A DNA stretch of 20,072 nt from a virus: positions 1 to 20,072 of IMG/VR virus record IMGVR_UViG_3300021962_000846; one strand, written 5' to 3'. The notes beneath the pieces were generated by a model, which saw only the letters and a program-made list of their open reading frames with translations, was not told the origin of the DNA and did not search any database. The translations under genes and the position numbers were made by a program. Shown piece after piece: positions 7,335 to 13,975 of this stretch (its first letter is position 1; every line of letters starts with the position of its first letter).

Positions 7335-10100
7335 ATGGCAGACGTAGATATTAACAAATTTCGAGCAAGTGTTGTAAGAGATGGCAGTAAACCATCATCT
7401 CCTGGCTTTATTGTTTCTGAGGGACAAGATCCAGTTAATCCTCCAGGCACTAATAATTATGTGCCTTATTCTGGAGCGACTGCAAATGTAGAGCTTGGAG
7501 AGTATGGTGTTGAAGCTGGATTTATTACGTTAGATACTACTCCAACAAATACTCCAACTGATCAAGGAACTATTTTCTGGGATGCGGACGATGAGACTGT
7601 CGACATTGTATTGAACGGCTACACGATGAAGATTGGCGAGGATTTGTTTTATCCAGTCAAAAATCAAACTGGCAGCACGATTGCGAAAGGTGTAGCGGTA
7701 AGGTTTAACGGAACTTTAGGAGCATCTGGAAGGCTTTTAATTGCGCCATTTATTGCAAACGGCTCTGTGCCGTCTAGCCGATTTATGGGCGTTACTGCTG
7801 AGGAAATTTTAAACGGAGAAGATGGCAAGGTTTTATACTTTGGACGTGTTCGAGGGATAAATACCAACTCATTTAACGAGGGAGATATTCTTTACGCAAG
7901 TACAACGAGTGCGGGCGGTTACCAGACTGCGATTCCAGTTGCACCAAATAATATTGTGCAAGTGGCTGCGGTTGTTACTAAGTCGGAAACGGTTGGAACT
8001 ATCTTCGTTAGACCTACTTTAGGTAGCAATATAAATAAGGACGAAGGGGTTAAAATTGTAAGCGTTGCAGATAAAAACTTGCTGCAATACCAAAGCGGAA
8101 CAAGCTTATGGGAGAATAAGAGTTTGTCTCAAGTTCTTGGCGGAACATCTGCTCAGTTTGTTAAAGGAGATGGTTCGTTAGACTCGACTAGCTACCAACC
8201 ATTATTAACTAATCCAGTAACTGGAACTGGCACAACTAACTACTTGCCAAAGTTTACGGGAAGTACTACGATTGGAAATAGTATTGTTCAAGATAACGGC
8301 TCAACAATTACGGTTGGTGGGAGCGTTAATTTAACTGCATCAACTAGTTTCCCAACAGTTGGTTTTTTAAATAGAACCTCTGATAGTACTTTGTATATAG
8401 TTAGTCCTACAAGTGGTTTTGCAATTACTGATAATTCGTTAAATACAATTTATAACGGTACTCCAACGGCTCACAATTGGAATATTAGCAATGCCTTAAA
8501 GATGACACTATCCTCTAGCGGCAACCTCCTAGTCGGCACAACCACAGACAACGGTGCGAGGCTGCAAGTTAGTGGGACGGCTAGAATTAACGGAAATCTT
8601 ACATTAGAAACAAGTAGTTTAATTCTTGGATTAGGAAATGGTGGAAGTAACGAAGCTGTTTATTTTAACTACAATAGTAATGCGGCATCAAGGTCTTGGC
8701 GTATAATCAAAGATTGGACTGCATTTGGAGATTTTCAGATTCAACAATCTACAACACAAACGGGTACAACTTATGCGGATATATTAAGATTTTCTCCAGC
8801 TGGCGCAGCGACCTTTAGCAGTAGCGTGACCTCTTCTTTTGGCAGTTCTGGAGCAAACTTTAATAGTAATGCAGCGACAACAGGTTCAGTAAATGCATAT
8901 AGAGCAAGTAATTCCGTTGGCGTTGGTTCTTATGGAATTGAGGCAAATTCTGGTAATAATTTAATGACTGGAGGTTTAGCAAATGCTACGTTATTACAAT
9001 CCGTTTCTAATACTGCATTGCAATTTGGAACTAACCAAACCGCAAGATTAACAATAACCTCAGGCGGCAACGTTGGGATTGGCACGGCTAGTCCTACAAG
9101 TAAGTTAGAAGTATTTGGCCCATCACCTACTAGTGTTTTTGAAGCGCAATTAACAATTCAGAGTTCAGAAACTAGTGGAGCAATTGATACTGGTGGTGCT
9201 TTGCAATTTGGCACTAACGATGGAGTAGGTAATAATAGAATAGTAACATCTATTAGAGGATTTAAAGAAAATGGAACTGCTGGAAACTTTGCTGGTTACC
9301 TTGCATTTTCTACTCGTGCAAATGGTGCAAATCCAATTGAACGAATGCGCATAACCTCAGGCGGCAACGTCTTGATTGGAACGACAAATGATAATGGGGC
9401 GAAGTTGCAAGTGAATGGGACGGCTACTATTAACGGAGCGGCTAATACTACCACATTTAACGTAAAAGCTTCTGGTGCAAACGGTATATTGTTAGATGAA
9501 AATGCAGCTGATTCAGCATCAAGTACAAGAATATTCTTTAAAATGAATACTCAGACTTATGCAATGTTGGCGGATACAAATGGTTTAAATTTTATGACTG
9601 GGGCGGGTGCTGGTTCTACATCTGGCACTCCAAGAGTAACGATAACCTCCAGCGGTCAAATAGTAATGGGCAGAACAACCGCAAGTGGCTCTGGAAGGCT
9701 TACAGTTGATGGAGATTTATATTTGCATAATATTACAAGCGGAGCTGGTCAATCGACTTTAAAATATAATTACACCTCAACGGGTTTAGTTACCTATGAT
9801 ACATCCTCAAGATTATTAAAAAAGAATATTGAAGATTTAAGCTATGGTTTAGATGATGTTTTAAAAATGTCGGCTAAAAAATACAACTGGAAAAGAGACG
9901 ATTCTATTGATTTAGGATTTATTGCCGATGAAATGGTTAAAATTATACCTGAAATAGTCTTTTTTTCTACTCAGATGACAAACCTAACTACTGGAGTTCC
10001 TATTGGTGAGCCTTTATCTATTAACTACGATAGATTAATTCCAGTACTAGTAAAAGCAATCCAAGAATTAAAACAAGAAATCGACACTTTAAAAAACTAA
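7335..10100 (+). CDS. Tail fibre/spike with C-terminal S74 intramolecular chaperone
   Basis: The 921-aa protein begins with a base domain (about 1-240) that should attach it to the tail tip. It continues as a repetitive beta-rich shaft with modules of the type LTITSGGNVLIGT--DNGAKLQVNGTATI (near residues 391, 574, 673 and 770). Residues 822-921 match Peptidase_S74: TSSRLLKKNIEDL, LGFIADEM, SINYDRLIPVLVKAIQEL and a final coiled helix. In this family the domain drives trimer folding and then cuts itself off. By alignment with S-D-x-x-L-K the likely dyad is S824 and K829, with cleavage just before S824, although the usual Asp after Ser is Ser here. It is probably the receptor-binding fibre. Confidence 0.88.
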   Translation: MADVDINKFRASVVRDGSKPSSPGFIVSEGQDPVNPPGTNNYVPYSGATANVELGEYGVEAGFITLDTTPTNTPTDQGTIFWDADDETVDIVLNGYTMKIGEDLFYPVKNQTGSTIAKGVAVRFNGTLGASGRLLIAPFIANGSVPSSRFMGVTAEEILNGEDGKVLYFGRVRGINTNSFNEGDILYASTTSAGGYQTAIPVAPNNIVQVAAVVTKSETVGTIFVRPTLGSNINKDEGVKIVSVADKNLLQYQSGTSLWENKSLSQVLGGTSAQFVKGDGSLDSTSYQPLLTNPVTGTGTTNYLPKFTGSTTIGNSIVQDNGSTITVGGSVNLTASTSFPTVGFLNRTSDSTLYIVSPTSGFAITDNSLNTIYNGTPTAHNWNISNALKMTLSSSGNLLVGTTTDNGARLQVSGTARINGNLTLETSSLILGLGNGGSNEAVYFNYNSNAASRSWRIIKDWTAFGDFQIQQSTTQTGTTYADILRFSPAGAATFSSSVTSSFGSSGANFNSNAATTGSVNAYRASNSVGVGSYGIEANSGNNLMTGGLANATLLQSVSNTALQFGTNQTARLTITSGGNVGIGTASPTSKLEVFGPSPTSVFEAQLTIQSSETSGAIDTGGALQFGTNDGVGNNRIVTSIRGFKENGTAGNFAGYLAFSTRANGANPIERMRITSGGNVLIGTTNDNGAKLQVNGTATINGAANTTTFNVKASGANGILLDENAADSASSTRIFFKMNTQTYAMLADTNGLNFMTGAGAGSTSGTPRVTITSSGQIVMGRTTASGSGRLTVDGDLYLHNITSGAGQSTLKYNYTSTGLVTYDTSSRLLKKNIEDLSYGLDDVLKMSAKKYNWKRDDSIDLGFIADEMVKIIPEIVFFSTQMTNLTTGVPIGEPLSINYDRLIPVLVKAIQELKQEIDTLKN
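9054..9370 (+). repeat. Direct repeats inside the fibre gene
   Basis: A 20-nt identical sequence beginning ATAACCTCAGGCGG occurs at 9054-9073 and 9351-9370. A diverged copy, ATAACCTCCAGCGG, starts at 9642, and a weaker one lies near 8505. The spacings of 297 and 291 nt are close to whole modules of 97-99 codons. The repeats encode the I-TSGGNV turn of the fibre shaft, and the DNA identity exceeds what the protein needs, suggesting recent duplication or recombination between modules. Confidence 0.7.
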
Positions 10101-10105
10101 TAAAT

Positions 10106-10396
10106 ATGAAATCAATCGAAGCAGTAACAATCTGGAAAAACGGCGAAAGCCAAGAGGCAAACTTACTAAACGCCTACATTATCAACGACAACCTAGCTAC
10201 CTCGTGCAGCTTTTACTACCAACTTTGCGCAAGCGGTGAAGGAACGGAAGCATATCCTTTGGTTATCGGTCAGACTTTAGCCGAAGGAAACGTAACAATG
10301 GACGGCGAAAAATACCTAGCTTGGGACGGCTCAAACGATTACGCCTTTTCCTATATTGCCGAAAAATTAAATCTAACACTAATCGAAACAACATGA
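10106..10396 (+). CDS. Small fibre-linked protein, function unknown
   Basis: The 96-aa protein (MKSIEAVTIWKNGESQEANLLNAYI...) is not a family I can name. It has a predicted beta-rich core (TSCSFYYQLCASGEG, LAEGNVTMDGEKYLAW) and no membrane segment. It starts five nt after the fibre stop, behind an A-rich leader, and ends by ATGA overlap with the next gene. Its steady place after the fibre suggests a tail or fibre accessory such as an assembly factor, but that is inference. The WDGSNDYAF segment is aromatic-rich, as in surface-exposed structural proteins. Confidence 0.65.
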   Translation: MKSIEAVTIWKNGESQEANLLNAYIINDNLATSCSFYYQLCASGEGTEAYPLVIGQTLAEGNVTMDGEKYLAWDGSNDYAFSYIAEKLNLTLIETT

Positions 10397-10680
10397 TTGT
10401 AAACCTTGCGATTGCCTTAACTGACATTGAAGGCAACAAAATTACAAATGAGAACGGCGAGTTTATGTACTTGTCTAAGATGGTCGGCAACGCCTTATTT
10501 GCAGCCGAGGAGAAAGACGACCCGATACGACTTTACGAGTTAGCTAAGAAAGTTTACTACTCTGAGGGCGATATGGAAATAAGCAAAAGCGATGCGGATT
10601 TGATTAAGGACAAGGTAAAGGCTAAAGGCTTTACTGTTCTTGTTTTAGGGCCGCTTTACGAGGCTTTAAAAGAAAAGTAG
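10393..10680 (+). CDS. Small late protein, function unknown
   Basis: The likely start is ATG 10393, which overlaps the preceding TGA (ATGA) and gives 95 aa beginning MIVNLAIALTDIEGNK; an upstream in-frame extension inside the previous gene lacks such support. The protein is mixed alpha/beta, with a central helix (DPIRLYELAKKVYY) and a C-terminal segment (KVKAKGFTVLVLGPLYEAL). I do not recognise a domain. It is the last gene before a strong terminator, so it belongs to the tail transcription unit and may work with the fibre or its neighbour. Confidence 0.65.
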   Translation: MIVNLAIALTDIEGNKITNENGEFMYLSKMVGNALFAAEEKDDPIRLYELAKKVYYSEGDMEISKSDADLIKDKVKAKGFTVLVLGPLYEALKEK

Positions 10681-10705
10681 TATTAAACCATTACCGACAA
10701 TTTAG

Positions 10706-10728
10706 AGGGCTAATTTTAGCCCTTTTTT
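10706..10728 (+). terminator. Rho-independent terminator ending the tail module
   Basis: A perfect 7-bp stem AGGGCTA (10706-10712) / TAGCCCT (10717-10723) with an ATTT loop is followed by a run of six T residues. It lies 26 nt after the stop at 10680, between fibre-linked genes and the lysis cassette, and should end or attenuate the structural transcript. Confidence 0.85.
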
Positions 10729-10754
10729 ATTTGCCTATAAATGAGTTATTTTTG
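10724..10754 (+). promoter_or_regulatory. Putative promoter for the lysis cassette
   Basis: TATTTTTG at 10747-10754 matches the Bacteroidota -7 box TAnnTTTG. Counting back 19 nt places the -33 box at TTTT (10724-10727), inside the terminator T run, one mismatch from TTTG; an exact TTTG at 10730-10733 is too close (13 nt). The start would fall near 10760, some 18 nt before the ATG at 10779. This favours that start over a TTG at 10731. Confidence 0.4.
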
Positions 10755-10778
10755 GTAAACGAAAAGCGATTAAATGAA

Positions 10779-10982
10779 ATGAATATTTTCCAAAAAGACG
10801 AAATAGGCTTACCCTCCACAGTTGCGGCAATCATTGCAAACGTGTTCCAAAGTCTGGATTTAATGAATGTAAATATTTTCCTAACGGTAATTATTTCTTG
10901 TCTTTCAATCGTTTGGTTAGTATTCAAAATCAAAAACGAGAAAGCATTATTTGAGCAGCGTAAGAATGAAAAAGGGAAGTAA
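10779..10982 (+). CDS. Small single-span membrane protein of the lysis cassette
   Basis: I take ATG 10779 as the start, giving 67 aa (MNIFQKDEIGLPSTVAAII...). The frame can be extended to TTG 10731, but a promoter-like box lies between. One clear membrane segment is visible (about residues 34-52, IFLTVIISCLSIVWLVFKI), followed by a charged tail (KNEKALFEQRKNEKGK). The size and layout could suit a holin, antiholin or other lysis accessory, and the neighbours (holin-like protein and M15 endolysin) support a lysis link. No specific family is recognised. The end overlaps the next small gene by 17 nt. Confidence 0.55.
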   Translation: MNIFQKDEIGLPSTVAAIIANVFQSLDLMNVNIFLTVIISCLSIVWLVFKIKNEKALFEQRKNEKGK

Positions 10983-11091
10983 CTCAAATCTAAAGCCAAC
11001 CTCTTTTGGCAAACGTAGAAACGGAAAAGCGAAAAAGGCTTATTCTAAGAGTGAGCAAAAACCAAAAACTTACAAAGGGCAAGGACGATGA
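10966..11091 (+). CDS. 41-aa Lys/Arg-rich protein
   Basis: A short frame with ATG 10966 encodes 41 residues, beginning MKKGSNSNLKPTSFGKRRNG and ending YKGQGR. It is strongly basic (about 14 Lys/Arg), with no membrane segment. Its ends are tightly packed: it starts within the preceding gene and its TGA overlaps the next ATG (ATGA at 11088), which fills the gap exactly and argues that it is real. A basic peptide could bind nucleic acid or a membrane surface, but no function can be assigned. It would be missed by a length cut-off. Confidence 0.55.
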   Translation: MKKGSNSNLKPTSFGKRRNGKAKKAYSKSEQKPKTYKGQGR

Positions 11092-11312
11092 AACGATTTT
11101 TTAGCTGGGCAAAAGGATTTTTAAGCGAAAGCGGCGAAGCATCTAGCAAACGACTTGTTGGAGTTATCAGCGCAATTGCCTTGTCTTATACTTTAATAAG
11201 AAATCAAAACGAGCCTTTAGTTTATTCGGTTGCTGCATTATCCGCCGCAGCTTTAGGAATAACCGCAGCTGAAAAGATATTTAAAAAGCCAAACAATGAA
11301 GATAAGTCCTAA
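11088..11312 (+). CDS. Holin-like membrane protein
   Basis: The 74-aa protein has a basic, partly amphipathic N-terminus (MKRFFSWAKGFLSESGEASSKR), a first hydrophobic span (LVGVISAIALSYTLI, about residues 23-37), a short polar turn (RNQNEP) and a second span (LVYSVAALSAAALGITAA, about 44-61), then a charged tail. Two close spans with a short loop and both ends charged are the usual form of class II holins. It lies immediately before, and overlaps, the M15 peptidase gene, the usual holin-endolysin pairing. The role is inferred from topology and context, as holins share little sequence. Confidence 0.65.
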   Translation: MKRFFSWAKGFLSESGEASSKRLVGVISAIALSYTLIRNQNEPLVYSVAALSAAALGITAAEKIFKKPNNEDKS

Positions 11313-11757
11313 CCTTAATCTTGCAGAAATTACGCGAAGCGATACGGCCAAACGTCATGGAATTGACAACACGCCAACCGCCGAGCATTTGGAGAATTTC
11401 AAGCTACTAGCTGATAAAGTATTCGAGCCAATACGAGAGCATTTTAAAACGCCAATTTTTATTTCTAGCGGTTACCGTTCTAAAGAGTTAAACGCTTTTA
11501 TTAAAGGCAGCTCTTCGTCTCAGCATTGTACCGGCCAAGCTATTGATATAGACATGGACGGGAGCAACGGAGAGGTAACTAACCGCATGGTTTTTGATTT
11601 CATTAAAAACAAGTTGGATTTTGACCAGCTAATCTGGGAATTTGGCACAGACTTTAACCCAGATTGGGTACACGTTTCTTATGTGAAGGGGAAAAACAGA
11701 AAGCAAAAGTTAAAGGCGATAAGAACAAGTGGAAAAACAACATATTTAGCTCTTTAA
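11296..11757 (+). CDS. M15 family peptidase endolysin
   Basis: The 153-aa protein is a zinc D-Ala-D-Ala carboxypeptidase/endopeptidase of the Peptidase_M15_3 type and should cut peptidoglycan stem peptides at lysis. The zinc ligands are visible: H77 and D84 in S-Q-H-C-T-G-Q-A-I-D, and H126 in WVHVS. The ISSGYRS motif near residue 56 is also typical. There is no signal peptide, so a holin is needed for export, and a holin-like gene overlaps its start by 17 nt. The basic C-terminal tail (KGKNRKQKLKAIR) may aid envelope binding. The stop overlaps the next ATG as TAATG. Confidence 0.92.
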   Translation: MKISPNLNLAEITRSDTAKRHGIDNTPTAEHLENFKLLADKVFEPIREHFKTPIFISSGYRSKELNAFIKGSSSSQHCTGQAIDIDMDGSNGEVTNRMVFDFIKNKLDFDQLIWEFGTDFNPDWVHVSYVKGKNRKQKLKAIRTSGKTTYLAL

Positions 11758-12479
11758 TGGAAGAATTTAGACCAAGATTAAACCGCGAAGAGTGGGAAAT
11801 TATTCGTGGTATTAGAAATTCAAATAGGGGGGGTGGGGTACTAGAAATTGGAGACTTGCACGAACCTTTTTGCCTTGATGATTATCTTGATTTTTGTATT
11901 GAGCAGAAGCAGAAATATAAAACTGAAAAGGTAGTATTTATTGGTGACATCATTGACAATCACTATGCATCATATCACGAGACAGATCCCGATGGTATGA
12001 GCGCATTAGATGAATTGACCTATGCTATAGAAAGAATAAAAAAGTGGCGCGATGCTTTTCCAGAGGCAACGGTTATAATTGGAAATCACGACCGATTAGT
12101 AATGAGAAAGGCTTTTTCTGCTGGCATATCTAAAAAGTGGATTAAGAGCTATAAAGAAGTTTTGGAGACTCCAGGATGGGAATTTACCGAAGAGTACATT
12201 TTAAACGATGTTTTGTACGTACACGGAGAGCAAGGAGGAGCAATTGCTAGAGCTAAAGCTGATTTAATTAGTACAGTACAAGGTCATCGACATACCGAGG
12301 CTTATACTAACTTTGTTGTAGGTAAAAACTTTAAAATATTTGGCAAACAAGTTGGTTGTGGAATTGACAAAGACAGTTATGCTATGGCTTACGCTAAGGC
12401 TGGAAGAAAGCCAGCTATTGGAGTAGGTATAACTTTAGATTATGGCAAATTGCCATTTAACGTAATGATGGATTTATGA
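11757..12479 (+). CDS. Calcineurin-like metallophosphoesterase
   Basis: ATG 11757 overlaps the endolysin stop (TAATG) and gives 240 aa; an in-frame extension upstream would lie wholly inside the endolysin gene. The five metal-binding motifs are present in order: GDLH (32-35), GDIID (63-67), GNHD (109-112), VHGE (155-158) and GHRH (176-179). The enzyme should be a two-metal phosphoesterase; the substrate (nucleotide, nucleic acid or phosphoprotein) cannot be told. Finding it between endolysin and spanin-like genes is unusual. Residues 24-27 (RGGG), just before the first motif, are encoded by a G7-T-G4 tract in which a slip would abolish the enzyme. Confidence 0.88.
   Translation: MEEFRPRLNREEWEIIRGIRNSNRGGGVLEIGDLHEPFCLDDYLDFCIEQKQKYKTEKVVFIGDIIDNHYASYHETDPDGMSALDELTYAIERIKKWRDAFPEATVIIGNHDRLVMRKAFSAGISKKWIKSYKEVLETPGWEFTEEYILNDVLYVHGEQGGAIARAKADLISTVQGHRHTEAYTNFVVGKNFKIFGKQVGCGIDKDSYAMAYAKAGRKPAIGVGITLDYGKLPFNVMMDL
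11825..11839 (+). repeat. G-tract motif copy 1 (TA-G7-T-G4-T)
   Basis: Seven G (11827-11833), T, then four G (11835-11838), flanked by TA and T. It lies near the 5' end of the phosphoesterase coding region. It shares a form with copies at 15587, 18595 and 19569, all on the plus strand. Confidence 0.75.
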
Positions 12480-12697
12480 AAGCAATACTAGAGTTTAATC
12501 TACCAGAAGACAATTACGAGTTTGCAAACGCAACTAATGGCTCAAAAATGCGCTCTGTGTTGTGGGAGTTAGACCAATGGATGCGAGCCAAGTTAAAGTT
12601 TGAGGAGTTACCGGATGGACAATACGATGCGATAAAACAGACTCGAGATCAATTACGCATTTTATTAAACGATGAAAATATAGATATCTACGAATGA
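12476..12697 (+). CDS. Small conserved-looking phage protein, function unknown
   Basis: The 73-aa protein starts by ATGA overlap with the phosphoesterase stop and ends by the same overlap with the next gene. It is predicted helical, with MRSVLWELDQWMRAKLKFEE followed by a second helix (QYDAIKQTRDQLRILLND). The sequence is acidic and has no membrane segment or metal motif. I recognise the general form from other phage genomes but cannot attach a named family. Tight coupling to both neighbours suggests co-translation with them. Confidence 0.65.
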   Translation: MKAILEFNLPEDNYEFANATNGSKMRSVLWELDQWMRAKLKFEELPDGQYDAIKQTRDQLRILLNDENIDIYE

Positions 12698-13245
12698 TGA
12701 AAGATTTACTAGACGATGAGCGCATCAAAATAGCGGTTTTAGCTTTTATCGCTGGAGTAATTTTAGCTTTTATTGTATTCCCAAAAAGGGAACTCGAAAC
12801 GGTTTACAAAACTACTATTGAGCGATTGACTGATACTCTATACATCACCTCCAGCGATACGGTTTACATTCCTAAAACAAAGATAAAAACGGAAGTTTTA
12901 AGGGATACGATACTAATGGATTTTAAGCCTAAAATTAGCCAGTTTAACGCATCCTTTCCTTTCGATCATGGAAGTACAAGCGTGAGCGGTGAAGTACTCG
13001 GAGAAGTCCTAAAAATGACCGCTATAAACGATTATAAATTGCCCGTGGTTACCAACACGATTATCGAGACCAAAACAGAAACAATAATAAAAAAGAGCAA
13101 AGGATTATATTTAGGTGCAAATGTCAATTCTGTGTTAAATCTAGGTGCATCTGCTTCCTATGTAGACCATAAATATATCTTTCAATACCAATACCAGCCT
13201 ATACAGAAAGTGCATCAGATTGGAGTAAGTAAAAAGTTATTTTAA
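12694..13245 (+). CDS. Membrane-anchored periplasmic protein, candidate spanin
   Basis: The 183-aa protein has an N-terminal membrane span (about residues 11-29, IKIAVLAFIAGVILAFIVF) after a short charged cytoplasmic end, so the rest should lie in the periplasm. The middle is Thr/Ile-rich (ERLTDTLYITSSDTVYIPKT, TNTIIETKTETIIKK). The last 48 residues look like two to four amphipathic beta strands and finish with Phe (VSKKLF), similar to the end of an outer-membrane barrel. Position at the end of the lysis cassette and the topology suggest a spanin that links inner and outer membranes. No lipobox partner gene is visible. The function is inference. Confidence 0.5.
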   Translation: MMKDLLDDERIKIAVLAFIAGVILAFIVFPKRELETVYKTTIERLTDTLYITSSDTVYIPKTKIKTEVLRDTILMDFKPKISQFNASFPFDHGSTSVSGEVLGEVLKMTAINDYKLPVVTNTIIETKTETIIKKSKGLYLGANVNSVLNLGASASYVDHKYIFQYQYQPIQKVHQIGVSKKLF

Positions 13246-13257
13246 TCTATAGGTATC

Positions 13258-13284
13258 GTAACAAATAGTATATGGATTTGTTAC
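13258..13284. repeat. Perfect 9-bp inverted repeat at the convergent junction
   Basis: GTAACAAAT (13258-13266) and ATTTGTTAC (13276-13284) flank a 9-nt spacer. There is no T run after it on either strand, so a terminator role is doubtful; a protein-binding site or an RNA hairpin at the end of the late transcript are alternatives. Confidence 0.7.
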
Positions 13285-13337
13285 AACTGTAGACAAACTG
13301 GCAACAATTCGGATAATTTCCGATAAGGTTAAAGATA

Positions 13338-13377
13338 TTTTACAAAATTGGCAGCTTTTGTAAAAAGTGCCGTTTTA
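13338..13377. terminator. Probable bidirectional terminator between convergent modules
   Basis: GGCA-G-CTTTT (13350-13358 plus one bulged G) pairs with AAAAGTGCC (13363-13371) around a 3-nt loop. It is followed by GTTTTAT on the plus strand and AATTTTG on the minus strand. It sits where the plus-strand lysis genes and minus-strand early genes meet. The same bases also form a second perfect pairing, TTTTACAAAA (13338-13347) / TTTTGTAAAA (13356-13365), with an 8-nt spacer. Some minus-strand coding bases (the stop) lie at its right edge. Confidence 0.5.
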
Positions 13378-13737
13378 TAGGCTATCCTTTAAATTGGCTT
13401 TCATGAGTTTAATCATGTCTTGCTTATCCTTTACACTTTTCCAATTGTGGGAGCCGTCAAGCTCATCAAAATTACTCTCTTGGTTTGCATGAATTTTTAA
13501 TAAAACTAGGTATCCGATTAGATCATTAATTACATCTTCGTCATCCTTGTCTAAAGAACCGTTTTTAATCCGCTTTAGCTTGTCATCAATTCGAACCAGT
13601 AGTCCTTGTTTTGCGGACAACTGACTGAATACACCAAGCGGCTCCAGAGCTGAGTTTCCATACTTCTCGTTCTTAGCAACAAGCATTTCTGTGATCTCGC
13701 TAAGGACTTTATAAACTTGCTCGTGGAATACTGCCAT
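13375..13737 (-). CDS. DUF1599/Nmad1 (MazG-like) nucleotide-related protein
   Basis: The 120-aa helical protein has the pattern of DUF1599, a relative of all-alpha NTP pyrophosphatases: EMLVAKNEKYGNSA (18-30), a helix with LLVRIDDKLKRIKNG (46-60) and DDEDVINDLIGYLVLL (65-80). The acidic residues in the last helix fit a metal site, as in MazG-type enzymes that hydrolyse (d)NTPs. DUF1599 members occur in phages near nucleotide modification or replication genes, in line with this operon. It is the last gene of the minus-strand module and overlaps its upstream neighbour by 29 nt. The enzymatic role is by family only. Confidence 0.7.
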   Translation of the reverse strand: MAVFHEQVYKVLSEITEMLVAKNEKYGNSALEPLGVFSQLSAKQGLLVRIDDKLKRIKNGSLDKDDEDVINDLIGYLVLLKIHANQESNFDELDGSHNWKSVKDKQDMIKLMKANLKDSL

Positions 13738-13975
13738 ATATCTTTCTAAATGATTGAAACTTTTCCCCTTTAATACACTGAGAAGTAGTAAGCTTGGATT
13801 TGCCTTTTTTGACTAGGAGGCCATCATCAAAAAGTACATAAAATTCATTTTCTGCTACTACTTCATTAAACTCTAGGTAGTCAATCCACCACTCACTAGG
13901 TTTTTTGTTTTCATCGATTACCTTTCTAGCAGTTAGGTATCCAAATGGATTCAGTACTTGAGTTTCTTCCATCAT
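13709..13975 (-). CDS. Small early protein, function unknown
   Basis: The 88-aa protein starts at ATG 13975 (an ATG follows directly, so 13972 is also possible) by ATGA overlap with the gene before it. It is beta-rich with a WWIDYLEF segment, NEFYVLFDDGLLVKKG and a basic end with FRKIYGSIPRASL. One Cys is present and no membrane segment. I do not recognise a domain. It overlaps the DUF1599 gene by 29 nt, so both are likely made together in early infection. Confidence 0.6.
   Translation of the reverse strand: MMEETQVLNPFGYLTARKVIDENKKPSEWWIDYLEFNEVVAENEFYVLFDDGLLVKKGKSKLTTSQCIKGEKFQSFRKIYGSIPRASL

Noticed and set aside
7335-10396. Diversity-generating retroelement acting on the fibre or its neighbours
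   Set aside because: No reverse transcriptase and no template/variable repeat pair with A-biased changes in the window.
10727-10999. Minus-strand frame of 90 aa
   Set aside because: Antisense to the small membrane protein and to the terminator/promoter segment, opposite to all neighbours.
12534-12728. Minus-strand frame across two lysis-region genes
   Set aside because: Crosses an ATGA-coupled junction of plus-strand genes; shadow.
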